DNA from: Spirochaetia bacterium
GTDB lineage: Bacteria > Spirochaetota > Spirochaetia > Sphaerochaetales > Sphaerochaetaceae
Direction: 5' to 3'
Length of the DNA stretch: 64,000 nucleotides
Assembly (NCBI GenBank): GCA_022482625.1
Contig: JAKVOU010000001.1
Coordinates: forward strand, 3,024,784-3,088,783
The notes beneath the pieces were generated by a model that worked only from the letters and a program-made list of their open reading frames with translations, had not been told where the DNA came from and ran no database searches. Shown here one piece after another: positions 9,232 to 16,720 of the stretch. The position numbers and the translations under genes were made by a program. Each line of letters opens with the position of its first letter. The stretch's first letter is position 1.

Positions 9232-9738
9232 ATGATGAAAAAGATAATAGCAAGTCTGGTTATATGCGTTGTCATCCTTGCAGGTGCTTTTGCCGGAGAC
9301 CTTACGGTAAAGACCACGAGGACTGACGGAACGGTAGTCGGTTTCAGCAGTACCCAGGTGAACGGTGGTGCCATTGTCCCTACGGTCATCGAAGGCGGAA
9401 GCAGTGTCGCTGCCAGCTCGGTTTCCAGTTGGGGAAATCTATTCCTGTACTATATTTCCAACAGAAAGGCAAGCGATACGTTTACCATAGATTTCATTGC
9501 GGATCCTTTTAAGAAGACTGATGATGAGAGTGAAGCGTTCGGCTATACCTTTTCCATCGGAAGCAACAACCTGACAGTGACGGACACGACATCAGCCGAA
9601 GCAACGTTTACGGTTACACCGAGTAACAGCGGACGTGTCTACGGAAGCTATGCCTTTTATAATCTTGCTATGGATTCAAGCTCTGCACCAAGCGGCAACT
9701 ATACGGCCAAATTGACTGTGAAGATTGAATCCAACTGA
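9232..9738 (+). CDS. Small secreted protein of unknown function, copy 2
   Basis: This 168-residue protein starts at the double ATG at 9232/9235, where the signal peptide MKKIIASLVICVVILAGAFA begins. An upstream in-frame ATG at 9193 would put charged residues before the signal and is less likely. The mature part shares with copy 1 the LYYISN / VYYKLN strand, a run like IDFIADPF / LQVKATPF, and a final strand with the pattern GNYTAKLTVKIESN. The two genes are 40 bases apart and followed by a strong terminator, so they form a two-gene unit of tandem paralogues. The function is unknown; a surface or periplasmic location is inferred from the signal. Confidence 0.75.
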   Translation: MMKKIIASLVICVVILAGAFAGDLTVKTTRTDGTVVGFSSTQVNGGAIVPTVIEGGSSVAASSVSSWGNLFLYYISNRKASDTFTIDFIADPFKKTDDESEAFGYTFSIGSNNLTVTDTTSAEATFTVTPSNSGRVYGSYAFYNLAMDSSSAPSGNYTAKLTVKIESN

Positions 9739-9780
9739 TATCGACGAAAATCTTTGATTTTGTCCTTTTTGATAGAAGAG

Positions 9781-9820
9781 AGACTGTTGCAAATATATTT
9801 GCAACGGTCTTTGTTTTCTT
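9781..9820 (+). terminator. Strong intrinsic terminator
   Basis: AGACTGTTGCAAA pairs with TTTGCAACGGTCT around a TATA loop, giving a 13-pair stem with one wobble. TTGTTTTCTT follows. It ends the transcript of the two secreted-protein genes. Confidence 0.9.
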
Positions 9821-10046
9821 ATGATGTATTTGTGATACATATTGCAGATTCATGATTGTCGGAGATTCACAAGACTTATTGGAATAGCTTGATGCCAGAA
9901 ATATCGATAAAATGGAAACCGGACAAAGCAGTTGCCTGTTGCTGAGGGTCTATCTCTATTAAATTTGACTTTGTACAGAAACTGTCTTACCTTTATTTCT
10001 ATAAGGATCCGTTTGGATTCCTGGATATTTATATGGAGGTATAAGT
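9821..10046. other. Gap before rubrerythrin
   Basis: No gene is visible here. The last 20 bases hold a strong ribosome site (GGAGG) for the rubrerythrin start at 10047. I could not place a confident promoter. Confidence 0.4.
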
Positions 10047-10601
10047 ATGGCTGTAAAAAATGCAATGACTTCTGAATTTCTACATTCTGCATATGCAGGA
10101 GAAAGCATGGCGCATATGCGCTACCTTATCTGGGGCGATATGGCAGAGAAGGAAGGATTTCCTAATGTTGCCAGATTGTTCAAGGCAATTGCCTTTGCTG
10201 AACGTATACATGCAGGTAATCATTTCAAAGCGATAGGCGGAGCGACGGCCTCTGTATCGGTTACCGGTGGGGGTGTGTTTGGGGTAGGAAAGACTGTGGA
10301 CAACCTGCAGGGAGCAATAGACGGAGAAGCAGGGGAAGTAAACCAGATGTATCCGGTGTATCTGCATACCGCAGAATTCCAGGATGAACCGGAGGCAAAA
10401 CGTTCATTCCATGCTGCATTGGAGGTGGAGAAACTTCACCTGGAGCTGTTCAAGCAAGCTCAGCAGGCAGTACGTGCCGGACATGATATGGAATTGAAGA
10501 AGATTCTGGTCTGTCCTGTCTGCGGACATACTGTCCTTGATGAGGCTCCTGAACATTGTCCCATCTGCAATACGAAAAAGGAAAAGTATGTAGAATTCTG
10601 A
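10047..10601 (+). CDS. rbr: Rubrerythrin
   Basis: This 184-residue non-haem iron protein reduces hydrogen peroxide in anaerobes. The N-terminal four-helix diiron domain shows the carboxylate ligands in AYAGESMAHMRY, FAERIHAGNH, DGEAGEVNQMYP and LEVEKLHLELF. The C-terminal rubredoxin-like domain carries CPVCGH and CPICNTKKEKY. The length and domain order (diiron, then rubredoxin) are normal. The gene is alone, with its own ribosome site and its own terminator. Confidence 0.95.
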   Translation: MAVKNAMTSEFLHSAYAGESMAHMRYLIWGDMAEKEGFPNVARLFKAIAFAERIHAGNHFKAIGGATASVSVTGGGVFGVGKTVDNLQGAIDGEAGEVNQMYPVYLHTAEFQDEPEAKRSFHAALEVEKLHLELFKQAQQAVRAGHDMELKKILVCPVCGHTVLDEAPEHCPICNTKKEKYVEF

Positions 10602-10637
10602 GGCCTACATAAAAAATCCATGCAGTTGATTTCAGAC

Positions 10638-10680
10638 AAATCCCGTTTTCAGCTTTTGATGAAGACGGGATTTCCTTTTT
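10638..10680 (+). terminator. Intrinsic terminator of rubrerythrin
   Basis: AAATCCCGT pairs with ACGGGATTT, with further partial pairing inside, and is followed by CCTTTTTCTT. It lies 37 bases after the rubrerythrin stop. Confidence 0.85.
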
Positions 10681-11065
10681 CTTGGAATGGCTGTAGGTAG
10701 TAATGATTGTGCACCATAACTGTGATTTTCTGTTTTTGGTTGCTGGTAATATAGGACGGTTTTGATATTTTTATAGATACAAGAAACCATACTGTAGATA
10801 TTTTTGCCAGTCTTCATTCTTTTTGAAAAAATCATTTCCTATTTGATACCATCTTTTTTACCTGATTTGAGAATTCTGATATATGTCTTCAATTTTCTAT
10901 CAAAAAAGAACAAAATTTGTGCTATCTATTTTTTAATCTGAATATTATTTATTACATATTATAAAGATAAGTTTTTGTATGCTCTTTGGTTCGTTGAACA
11001 AATTTGATAAATCAGGACAAAGCAGATGTACTAGCGTTACGGACAAAGCCAGTAGAAAAAAGACA

Positions 11066-11108
11066 TGATATGACAAATGAGGTCATCCGCAGGTGACGAG
11101 TCATATCA
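11066..11108 (+). other. Unexplained two-part stem-loop
   Basis: TGATATGAC pairs perfectly with GTCATATCA, and inside this GTCATC pairs with GGTGAC around a CGCA loop. Nothing T-rich follows, so it is not a terminator. It could be a small structured RNA, a protein-binding palindrome or the scar of a lost element. Confidence 0.4.
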
Positions 11109-11229
11109 AAACAATTCTATTCATGGAATGACTTTGCCTGTAGCAAATGAGATAGATGGATGATAAAATCCCCTGTATACCATATTTTTGGCACACAAGA
11201 CACTATGAGGAATTGAATGTGCTGAAATG

Positions 11230-11425
11230 AAACTTTGCTGTCCGTGCTGTTGTACAAACCCGGTACAGTTCTCACTTGGATGAGACCTATAGGATTTTTA
11301 CTACAAAGTCCATTGGAACACCTTCCGTTCTTTCTTTTTCAGCTTGCATCACCAACATTGATATGAGTGTCAAACGAAGAGGTATTGTTGTCAAAATTTT
11401 TGATGAATATGTGCATATGACTTGA
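11230..11425 (+). pseudogene. Possible decayed coding remnant
   Basis: On the plus strand one frame stays open for about 60 codons to a stop at 11423-11425. It reads like protein (for example RYSSHLDETYRIF and later KRRGIVVKIFDEYVHMT) but has no start codon. It may be the tail of a lost gene; I cannot name the family. Confidence 0.25.
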
Positions 11426-11527
11426 AAATACATTATGATTGGATTAATAATTTCAAATATGCATGTATAATTCTGCAATTAATGTGCATATGCATATTTT
11501 ATTTGTGCAGATGACCATAAAATATAA

Positions 11528-11554
11528 TTGACAGGTTTTTTATCAAAATATAAA
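11528..11554 (+). promoter_or_regulatory. Promoter of the pyrimidine catabolism operon
   Basis: A perfect TTGACA (11528-11533) is followed by TATAAA (11549-11554) at 15 bases, or by TAAACT at 17. The transcript would start near 11560, just before the first leader hairpin. Confidence 0.6.
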
Positions 11555-11562
11555 CTGCAACC

Positions 11563-11610
11563 ATGGAAAGGCAATGGGGCCGGTTCAAATAATCGCTTCC
11601 GCCTTTCCGC
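11563..11610 (+). terminator. First leader hairpin, terminator-like
   Basis: GGAAAGGC pairs with GCCTTTCC. Inside, GGGG pairs with TTCC by two wobbles, and CGGTT pairs with AATCG around a CAAAT loop. GCTTTTTTT follows. It begins almost at the predicted transcript start, so it is unusual for a simple terminator and may act as an attenuator. Confidence 0.6.
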
Positions 11611-11630
11611 TTTTTTTAGTATGGATGATT

Positions 11631-11691
11631 TGGCAGAGCAAAGGCGCTTTGAAAGTAATTCTTACCTTTGCTCTGCCTTTTTCTTTTTTAT
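11631..11691 (+). terminator. Second leader hairpin, strong terminator
   Basis: GGCAGAGCAAAGG pairs with CCTTTGCTCTGCC, a 13-pair stem, followed by TTTTTCTTTTTT. It lies just upstream of the first gene of the pyrimidine operon. Transcription must read through two terminator structures to reach the transporter genes, which implies regulated antitermination. Confidence 0.85.
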
Positions 11692-11715
11692 GGCGCTGAG
11701 AAGGAATGCAAAACC

Positions 11716-12495
11716 ATGAGTACAAACACCACTGAAACAGAAATAATGCTGAACGACATAGGAATGAAATTCAACGGGGGAACTGAAGAAATAACAGCTC
11801 TTACCAGTGTGTCGTTGGATATCAAGAAAGGTGAGTTTGTCTCATTGGTCGGACCTTCAGGCTGTGGGAAGACAACCTTGCTGCGAATCATAGCAGATCT
11901 TTTGACTCCTACCTCCGGTACCGTGACAATCGGTGGCGAGACTCCGAGGGAAGCAAGACTGAAAGGTCGGTACGGCATGGTCTTTCAAAGTCCCGTGCTC
12001 TATAGCTGGCGAACCGTAATCAAGAATATCGAGCTTCCTCTTGAGATCATGGGTATTTCAAAGACTGAAAGACGGGAACGTGCCGAAGAAATGCTGGAAA
12101 TGGTGGGCTTGAAGGATTTCTGGCGAAGCTATCCAGGACAGTTGTCAGGGGGCATGCAGCAACGTGTCGGCATTGCAAGGGCACTTGTCATACGGCCGGA
12201 AATCCTGCTTATGGATGAACCTTTCTCAGCCTTGGATGAATTTACCCGGGAACATTTGCACGAAGATTTGCTCAACATCTGGAGAAGAACCAACAAGACG
12301 ATTGTCTTCGTTACCCACAACATCTCTGAGTCGGTATTCCTTTCGGACAAGATCTGTGTCCTTTCTCCTCATCCAGGCAGGCTTTCTGCGGTCTTGGATG
12401 TTGACTTCGAAAGACCTAGGCACATGGCAATCAAAAGCACGGCGGAATATACCGCGAAAGTATTTGAAGTTCGTTCATCATTCGAGGGGGTGTAG
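11716..12495 (+). CDS. ABC transporter ATPase, nitrate/sulfonate/pyrimidine-precursor type
   Basis: This 259-residue ATPase belongs to the SsuB/TauB/ThiZ group. It shows Walker A GPSGCGKTT, the Q-loop MVFQSPVLYSWRT, the signature LSGGMQQRVGIARAL, Walker B LLMDEPFSALDE and the switch segment FVTHNISES. The start at 11716 has GAAGGA upstream; a longer frame upstream overlaps the terminator and is unlikely. It is the first gene of an operon with two permeases, a binding protein and enzymes of reductive pyrimidine breakdown, so the substrate is probably a pyrimidine, hydantoin or similar cyclic ureide. Confidence 0.92.
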   Translation: MSTNTTETEIMLNDIGMKFNGGTEEITALTSVSLDIKKGEFVSLVGPSGCGKTTLLRIIADLLTPTSGTVTIGGETPREARLKGRYGMVFQSPVLYSWRTVIKNIELPLEIMGISKTERRERAEEMLEMVGLKDFWRSYPGQLSGGMQQRVGIARALVIRPEILLMDEPFSALDEFTREHLHEDLLNIWRRTNKTIVFVTHNISESVFLSDKICVLSPHPGRLSAVLDVDFERPRHMAIKSTAEYTAKVFEVRSSFEGV

Positions 12496-12496
12496 G

Positions 12497-13327
12497 ATGG
12501 ATAGACCGAAGAAAAAAGATCATTCAAGCAGTCTCGTCACCTTGGCATGGACACTGGGCTTTTTCCTTATCTGGGAAATCTTGGCATTTCTGGTAGCAAA
12601 CTCAGCTCATATACGGTCCCCGGAAAAGGTGCTTCCACATTTCTGGAAGATCATCGCAGCTGCATTCAATACAAACAAAGTAAACGGAAGCCAGACGGCC
12701 ATCCAGCTTGTATGGCTGAATGCAAAAGTTACATTGTTCCGTTCTGCTGAAGGCTTTGCAATCGGAGCCGGCATAGGTTTTCTTCTTGCTGTGCTTATGA
12801 GCCTGTCAGGCGCCTTGAAGAAGATTTTCTTTCCATATCTGATGATCATCCAGATGATTCCTATTCTTGGCATGGCACCTATTCTCCTGTCCTTGACAGG
12901 CAATATCAATCAGAGTCGGATAATCATCGCAGCAATATTGACGTTCTACCCTGTGGCAACCAATATGCTTGCCGGCATTGAGTCCGTAGAGGAGGAGATG
13001 CATGAACTCATGTATTCGTATGCTGCAAACAAATGGCAGATTTACGGAAAGATGCTTTTGCCTGCAAGTATCCCATACCTTTTTACAGGGCTGAAGGTAT
13101 CTGCTCCACTTGCCATTACTGCTTCGATTTTGGTCGATACCCTGCAGGGGGGCATAGGGTTGGGATGTCTGTTGTCCCAGTCTTTGAAGGGCGCAATGAC
13201 ACGATATGTGTTCTGGTTGATTGTGGTGATCAGTGCGGCAATAGGAATCATGAGCTACGTTGCCATGGGGATAATTGAAGATATTGTTTCTCCGCACAAG
13301 AAAGCAGAAAGGGCCTGCAGAGGATAG
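12497..13327 (+). CDS. ABC transporter permease 1, SsuC/TauC type
   Basis: This 276-residue inner-membrane protein belongs to the BPD_transp_1 family and has about six hydrophobic helices. The ATPase-contact loop lies around ELMYSYAANKWQIYGKMLLPASIPYLFTGLK-type sequence, residues about 170-205. The start at 12497 comes one base after the ATPase stop and fits the family; a longer upstream frame runs inside the ATPase gene. A second, related permease follows, which suggests a heterodimeric channel. Confidence 0.9.
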   Translation: MDRPKKKDHSSSLVTLAWTLGFFLIWEILAFLVANSAHIRSPEKVLPHFWKIIAAAFNTNKVNGSQTAIQLVWLNAKVTLFRSAEGFAIGAGIGFLLAVLMSLSGALKKIFFPYLMIIQMIPILGMAPILLSLTGNINQSRIIIAAILTFYPVATNMLAGIESVEEEMHELMYSYAANKWQIYGKMLLPASIPYLFTGLKVSAPLAITASILVDTLQGGIGLGCLLSQSLKGAMTRYVFWLIVVISAAIGIMSYVAMGIIEDIVSPHKKAERACRG

Positions 13328-13332
13328 ATGCA

Positions 13333-14142
13333 ATGAAAAAAAGACTTGGTATCCATTGGGAATCGACTTCAACGATCGTATATCCGGTACTTTTCGGAAT
13401 CCTTCTCTTTGCTATGTGGCAAGGAGGCCTGCTTAACATCCTGCTTGGTACTGATACGAATACATTGCCGCCTCCCAGCAAGATAAATTCAATCATCAGT
13501 GACAATACTGCAAAGATCCTGCTGAACCTGAAAGCTACGGTCATAGTGGCTTTGATTGGATTGCTGGTAGGTTCATTGGCAGGGTATGGACTTGCAATCA
13601 TTGCAGCTGAACACAAGAAATGGGGTGCTGGCGGGATAACCTTGGCAGCTGCATTCAATGCCGTGCCGATCGTAGCACTTGCACCTGTGATGAATAACCT
13701 GACTAAACAGCTTTCCTCGGACGTTGACTTTCGTTCTATGCTTGCCAAGACCTTGGTAGTTGTAATCGTATGTATCGACGGTATGGCCGTCAATGCATTC
13801 AGGGGACTGACGGAACTGAAGCCGTTTGCTGCTGACCTGATGAAGACCTATGCGGCAAGCAACTTTACGATTTTCAGGAAACTTCTGTTTCCGAACAGTG
13901 TCCCTTACATATTTACGGCCCTCAAGGTGAGTCTTCCAGCAAGTATTATCTCAGCATTGGTCACAGAGTATTTTTCCGAGAAGGTAATCGGAGTCGGCCG
14001 ACAGATTCGTGAGAATATCGTAACAGCGCAGTTTGCGACTGCATGGGCTTACATCGTCGTATCGTGCCTGCTTGGTGTCGTACTTTACGTGGTGTTGCTC
14101 TTTGTTGAGGCTGCCGTTATGAAAAATAGGAACAGGAACTAA
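13333..14142 (+). CDS. ABC transporter permease 2, SsuC/TauC type
   Basis: This 269-residue permease is related to the preceding gene product and begins five bases after its stop. It has the same helical plan, with the ATPase-contact loop KTYAASNFTIFRKLLFPNS around residues 175-195 and a final hydrophobic helix near residue 250. Two different permease genes in one operon are usual for uptake systems of this group. The substrate is inferred from the neighbouring enzymes. Confidence 0.9.
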   Translation: MKKRLGIHWESTSTIVYPVLFGILLFAMWQGGLLNILLGTDTNTLPPPSKINSIISDNTAKILLNLKATVIVALIGLLVGSLAGYGLAIIAAEHKKWGAGGITLAAAFNAVPIVALAPVMNNLTKQLSSDVDFRSMLAKTLVVVIVCIDGMAVNAFRGLTELKPFAADLMKTYAASNFTIFRKLLFPNSVPYIFTALKVSLPASIISALVTEYFSEKVIGVGRQIRENIVTAQFATAWAYIVVSCLLGVVLYVVLLFVEAAVMKNRNRN

Positions 14143-14196
14143 GAGGGTGACCGTACCGCGACGGTTCAACATTCAGAAAGGAATGAGGGTAAAAAA

Positions 14197-15297
14197 ATGA
14201 AAAAAATGATCACATTATTGATGGTCTGTGCAGTGTCCGTTGCTGCATTTGCGAACGGCAACACGGAATCAGCTCCAGCCCCGACACCGGTTGCAACGAC
14301 TGCATCGGCTCCTATGACCAACGGCGAACGCATCAAGGCTGCCGCTAAGGAAGGCAAGGTCGGTAACTGGGGACTTGGCAATGAATATGAGATTCAGGCC
14401 CTGCTTACCAAGTACGGCTGTCCTACTGATTTCTTGAGCCAAGACTTCACGATGGATGGCTTTGACGATGATTCCATTACGCTGGCATCAGCCATGACGT
14501 ACAACGAACTGGGCCTTGTCAAGAATAGCTACGAAGGCGGCTATGGCTATGGAGACAAGGTAGGCACCATAGACATGAACGATGAAGGTGTCGCCATGTT
14601 GGAAGATAACATCTTCTGTACGACGAAATTTGCAGAAGAGAATCCAAACACGGTGAAAGCGTTCCTGTATGCGTCCCTCAAGGGTTGGAAGACTGCCTGT
14701 GCTGATCCTGAAGCAGCTGCAAAGATCGTGTACGAGTATGGCTCTTCGGTATCTGCCGGACACCAGTCCTATATGGCCAAGGAAGTCAAGAAATTGGCAG
14801 AAACCGACACCAAGGGCAATCACGTAACAAATTATGGCTATATGGATCCTGATGCAATGGCTCAGACTCTCAAGCTGGCGCAGACATACATCAAACTTGA
14901 TGATCATAGTGCAGCTGACAAGCTCAAGGCTCTTACGCTTGATGATATCCGCGATACTTCCTACTGGAAAGCTGCCACGGATTCAAAGGATGGGACAGAT
15001 CTTGGCAAGCCTGAAAAAACATCAGTCAAGATACAGCTCAAGTGGTTGCCGCAGGCACAGTTCATGGGCTACTACGTTGCACTTAACAAGGGATACTACA
15101 AAGACGTAGGTCTTGATGTACAGATTATTCCTGGTGGCGGCGATATCGCAGAGACGACAGCTGTGTACAACGGTACGGTCAATTTCGGTGTAACGTGGGT
15201 CTCAAATCTGATTTCTGCAGATGCGGCTGACATGAACCTCCTGGAGGTCGCACAGATCTTCCAACGCTCAGGTCTTGTCCTGGTATACAAAAAATAA
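14197..15297 (+). CDS. NMT1/THI5-like solute-binding protein, apparently circularly permuted
   Basis: This 366-residue exported protein is the binding partner of the ABC transporter. It has a signal peptide ending near AAFANG and a Thr/Ala/Pro-rich linker to about residue 46. In ordinary relatives the mature protein begins with a segment like QLKWLPQAQFMGYYVA, and GNWGLGNEYE comes after about 100 residues. Here the order is reversed. GKVGNWGLGNEYE and the AMTYNELGLV, EGVAMLEDNIF and FLYASLKGWKTAC blocks come first. KIQLKWLPQAQF begins only near residue 278, and the protein ends at QIFQRSGLVLVYKK, where relatives continue into the first block. All usual segments are present, so it looks like a natural circular permutation with a linker around residues 255-275. 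Confidence 0.88.
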   Translation: MKKMITLLMVCAVSVAAFANGNTESAPAPTPVATTASAPMTNGERIKAAAKEGKVGNWGLGNEYEIQALLTKYGCPTDFLSQDFTMDGFDDDSITLASAMTYNELGLVKNSYEGGYGYGDKVGTIDMNDEGVAMLEDNIFCTTKFAEENPNTVKAFLYASLKGWKTACADPEAAAKIVYEYGSSVSAGHQSYMAKEVKKLAETDTKGNHVTNYGYMDPDAMAQTLKLAQTYIKLDDHSAADKLKALTLDDIRDTSYWKAATDSKDGTDLGKPEKTSVKIQLKWLPQAQFMGYYVALNKGYYKDVGLDVQIIPGGGDIAETTAVYNGTVNFGVTWVSNLISADAADMNLLEVAQIFQRSGLVLVYKK

Positions 15298-15334
15298 TCC
15301 AGTCAATGCATGACGAGGAAAGGGAAGGTGAAAG

Positions 15335-16690
15335 ATGATGGATTTAATTGTTAAAAACGGAAAAGTCGTGACGGCTTCTGAGACATTTGTTGCTGATTTG
15401 GCGGTCAAAGACGGGAAAATCATTGCAATAGGCAAAAACCTGGAACCGGATGCCAAGACAGTGATAGATGCTGAGGGGAAATACGTACTGCCGGGAGCCA
15501 TCGACGCACATACCCACCTCGCCATGCCATTCGGCGGGACGATTTCTTCCGATGATTACTTTGCAGGAACAAGAGCTGCAGCATGCGGGGGAACGACGAC
15601 GGTCTTTGACTTTGCACTTCAGGACTTTGACGAGCCTATGGTCGATGTCATCAAACGTCGGGATAAGCTTGCAGCACCGCAAGCAGCAGTCGACTATGCA
15701 TTTCACATCGGAGTCAAGGATGTCCATGGGGAACTCCTTGATTCAATGAAGGATGCAGTGGAGTATGGGGTCCCGTCGTTCAAGGTATTCATGGTCTATG
15801 ACTTCGGAGTCACCGACGGTGTATTCTATCGTCTGCTGGAGAAATCAAAGGAAGTGGGGGCTATGATTTCTGTCCATGCAGAAAACAATGAGATGGTCAA
15901 CTATCTTACCAAGAAATATCTTTCTGAAGGTAAGACAAGTCCTTGGTATCATTATCTCTCACGTCCTGAATTTGTCGAAGCAGAAGCTGACATGAGAGCT
16001 ATCCAATGGGCAAAGGAAACCGGCGCAAAGCTTTATATCGTACATCTGGCAAACAAGCAGGGCGTAGAAGCTGTGACAAAGGCCAAGGAAGAAGGGTATC
16101 CGATCTTTGCCGAGACCTGTCCGCAGTATCTTCACTTTACCTGTGATGTATACAAACGCCAGGACGGAAGGAACTTCGTCTGCTCTCCACCGATGAAGGG
16201 ACAGGAAAGCCAGGATGCCATATGGGCTGCACTGAAACGGGGTGACATCGATGTCGTAGCGACTGACCATTGCCCGTTCCAGCAAAGCGAAAAGGATTGG
16301 GGACTCAATGACTTTACCAAGATACCGAATGGCTGTGCCGGTGTAGAAAACATGTATCCCTATATGCTCGATAAGGCAAACGAAGGTGTCATTACCTTCA
16401 ATAAAGCTGTTGAAGTCTGCTCCACCAATCCGGCAAGGATATTCGGATGTGCCCAGAAAGGTAGCCTTGCAGTAGGTAAGGATGCTGATATCGTCATCTA
16501 TGATCCGAACAAGGACTTTACCATTACCTGTGCAAACATGCATTCTGATTCCGACCATACCATCTGGGAAGGAACCAAGCTGCATGGATATCCCGAAATG
16601 ACATTTTCCCGTGGCAGGATGGTCTATAAGGACGGCAAGTTCCTTGGAAAGGCTGGTTATGGCAAATTTGTAAAACGGAAGCTGAGCTGA
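15335..16690 (+). CDS. hydA: Dihydropyrimidinase / hydantoinase
   Basis: This 451-residue amidohydrolase opens the ring of dihydrouracil, dihydrothymine or hydantoins to give N-carbamoyl amino acids. The metal-site motifs are clear: GAIDAHTHLAMPFGG, the lysine that becomes carboxylated in SFKVFMVY, MISVHAENNE, KLYIVHLANKQG and VVATDHCPF. Its length is normal for the D-hydantoinase/dihydropyrimidinase family. A strong ribosome site precedes the double ATG at 15335. The dehydrogenase gene just downstream supplies the reduced substrate, which favours dihydropyrimidinase over a pure hydantoinase. Confidence 0.93.
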   Translation: MMDLIVKNGKVVTASETFVADLAVKDGKIIAIGKNLEPDAKTVIDAEGKYVLPGAIDAHTHLAMPFGGTISSDDYFAGTRAAACGGTTTVFDFALQDFDEPMVDVIKRRDKLAAPQAAVDYAFHIGVKDVHGELLDSMKDAVEYGVPSFKVFMVYDFGVTDGVFYRLLEKSKEVGAMISVHAENNEMVNYLTKKYLSEGKTSPWYHYLSRPEFVEAEADMRAIQWAKETGAKLYIVHLANKQGVEAVTKAKEEGYPIFAETCPQYLHFTCDVYKRQDGRNFVCSPPMKGQESQDAIWAALKRGDIDVVATDHCPFQQSEKDWGLNDFTKIPNGCAGVENMYPYMLDKANEGVITFNKAVEVCSTNPARIFGCAQKGSLAVGKDADIVIYDPNKDFTITCANMHSDSDHTIWEGTKLHGYPEMTFSRGRMVYKDGKFLGKAGYGKFVKRKLS

Positions 16691-16720
16691 TAGACAGGAA
16701 TCAGGAAAAGGACTGAAATA

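Larger units (their letters stand above)
10681..11527. other. Long AT-rich intergenic region
   Basis: No intact gene is visible over about 850 bases. The region holds a two-part hairpin at 11066-11108 and a possible decayed coding segment at about 11230-11425, listed separately. The rest is AT-rich sequence with short spurious reading frames. Confidence 0.5.

Noticed and set aside
11563-11716. NMT1-motif (xanthine) riboswitch before the NMT1-type transporter
   Set aside because: The transporter type fits, but I could not match the leader to the conserved core of that RNA class from memory. Only the terminator hairpins are supported.
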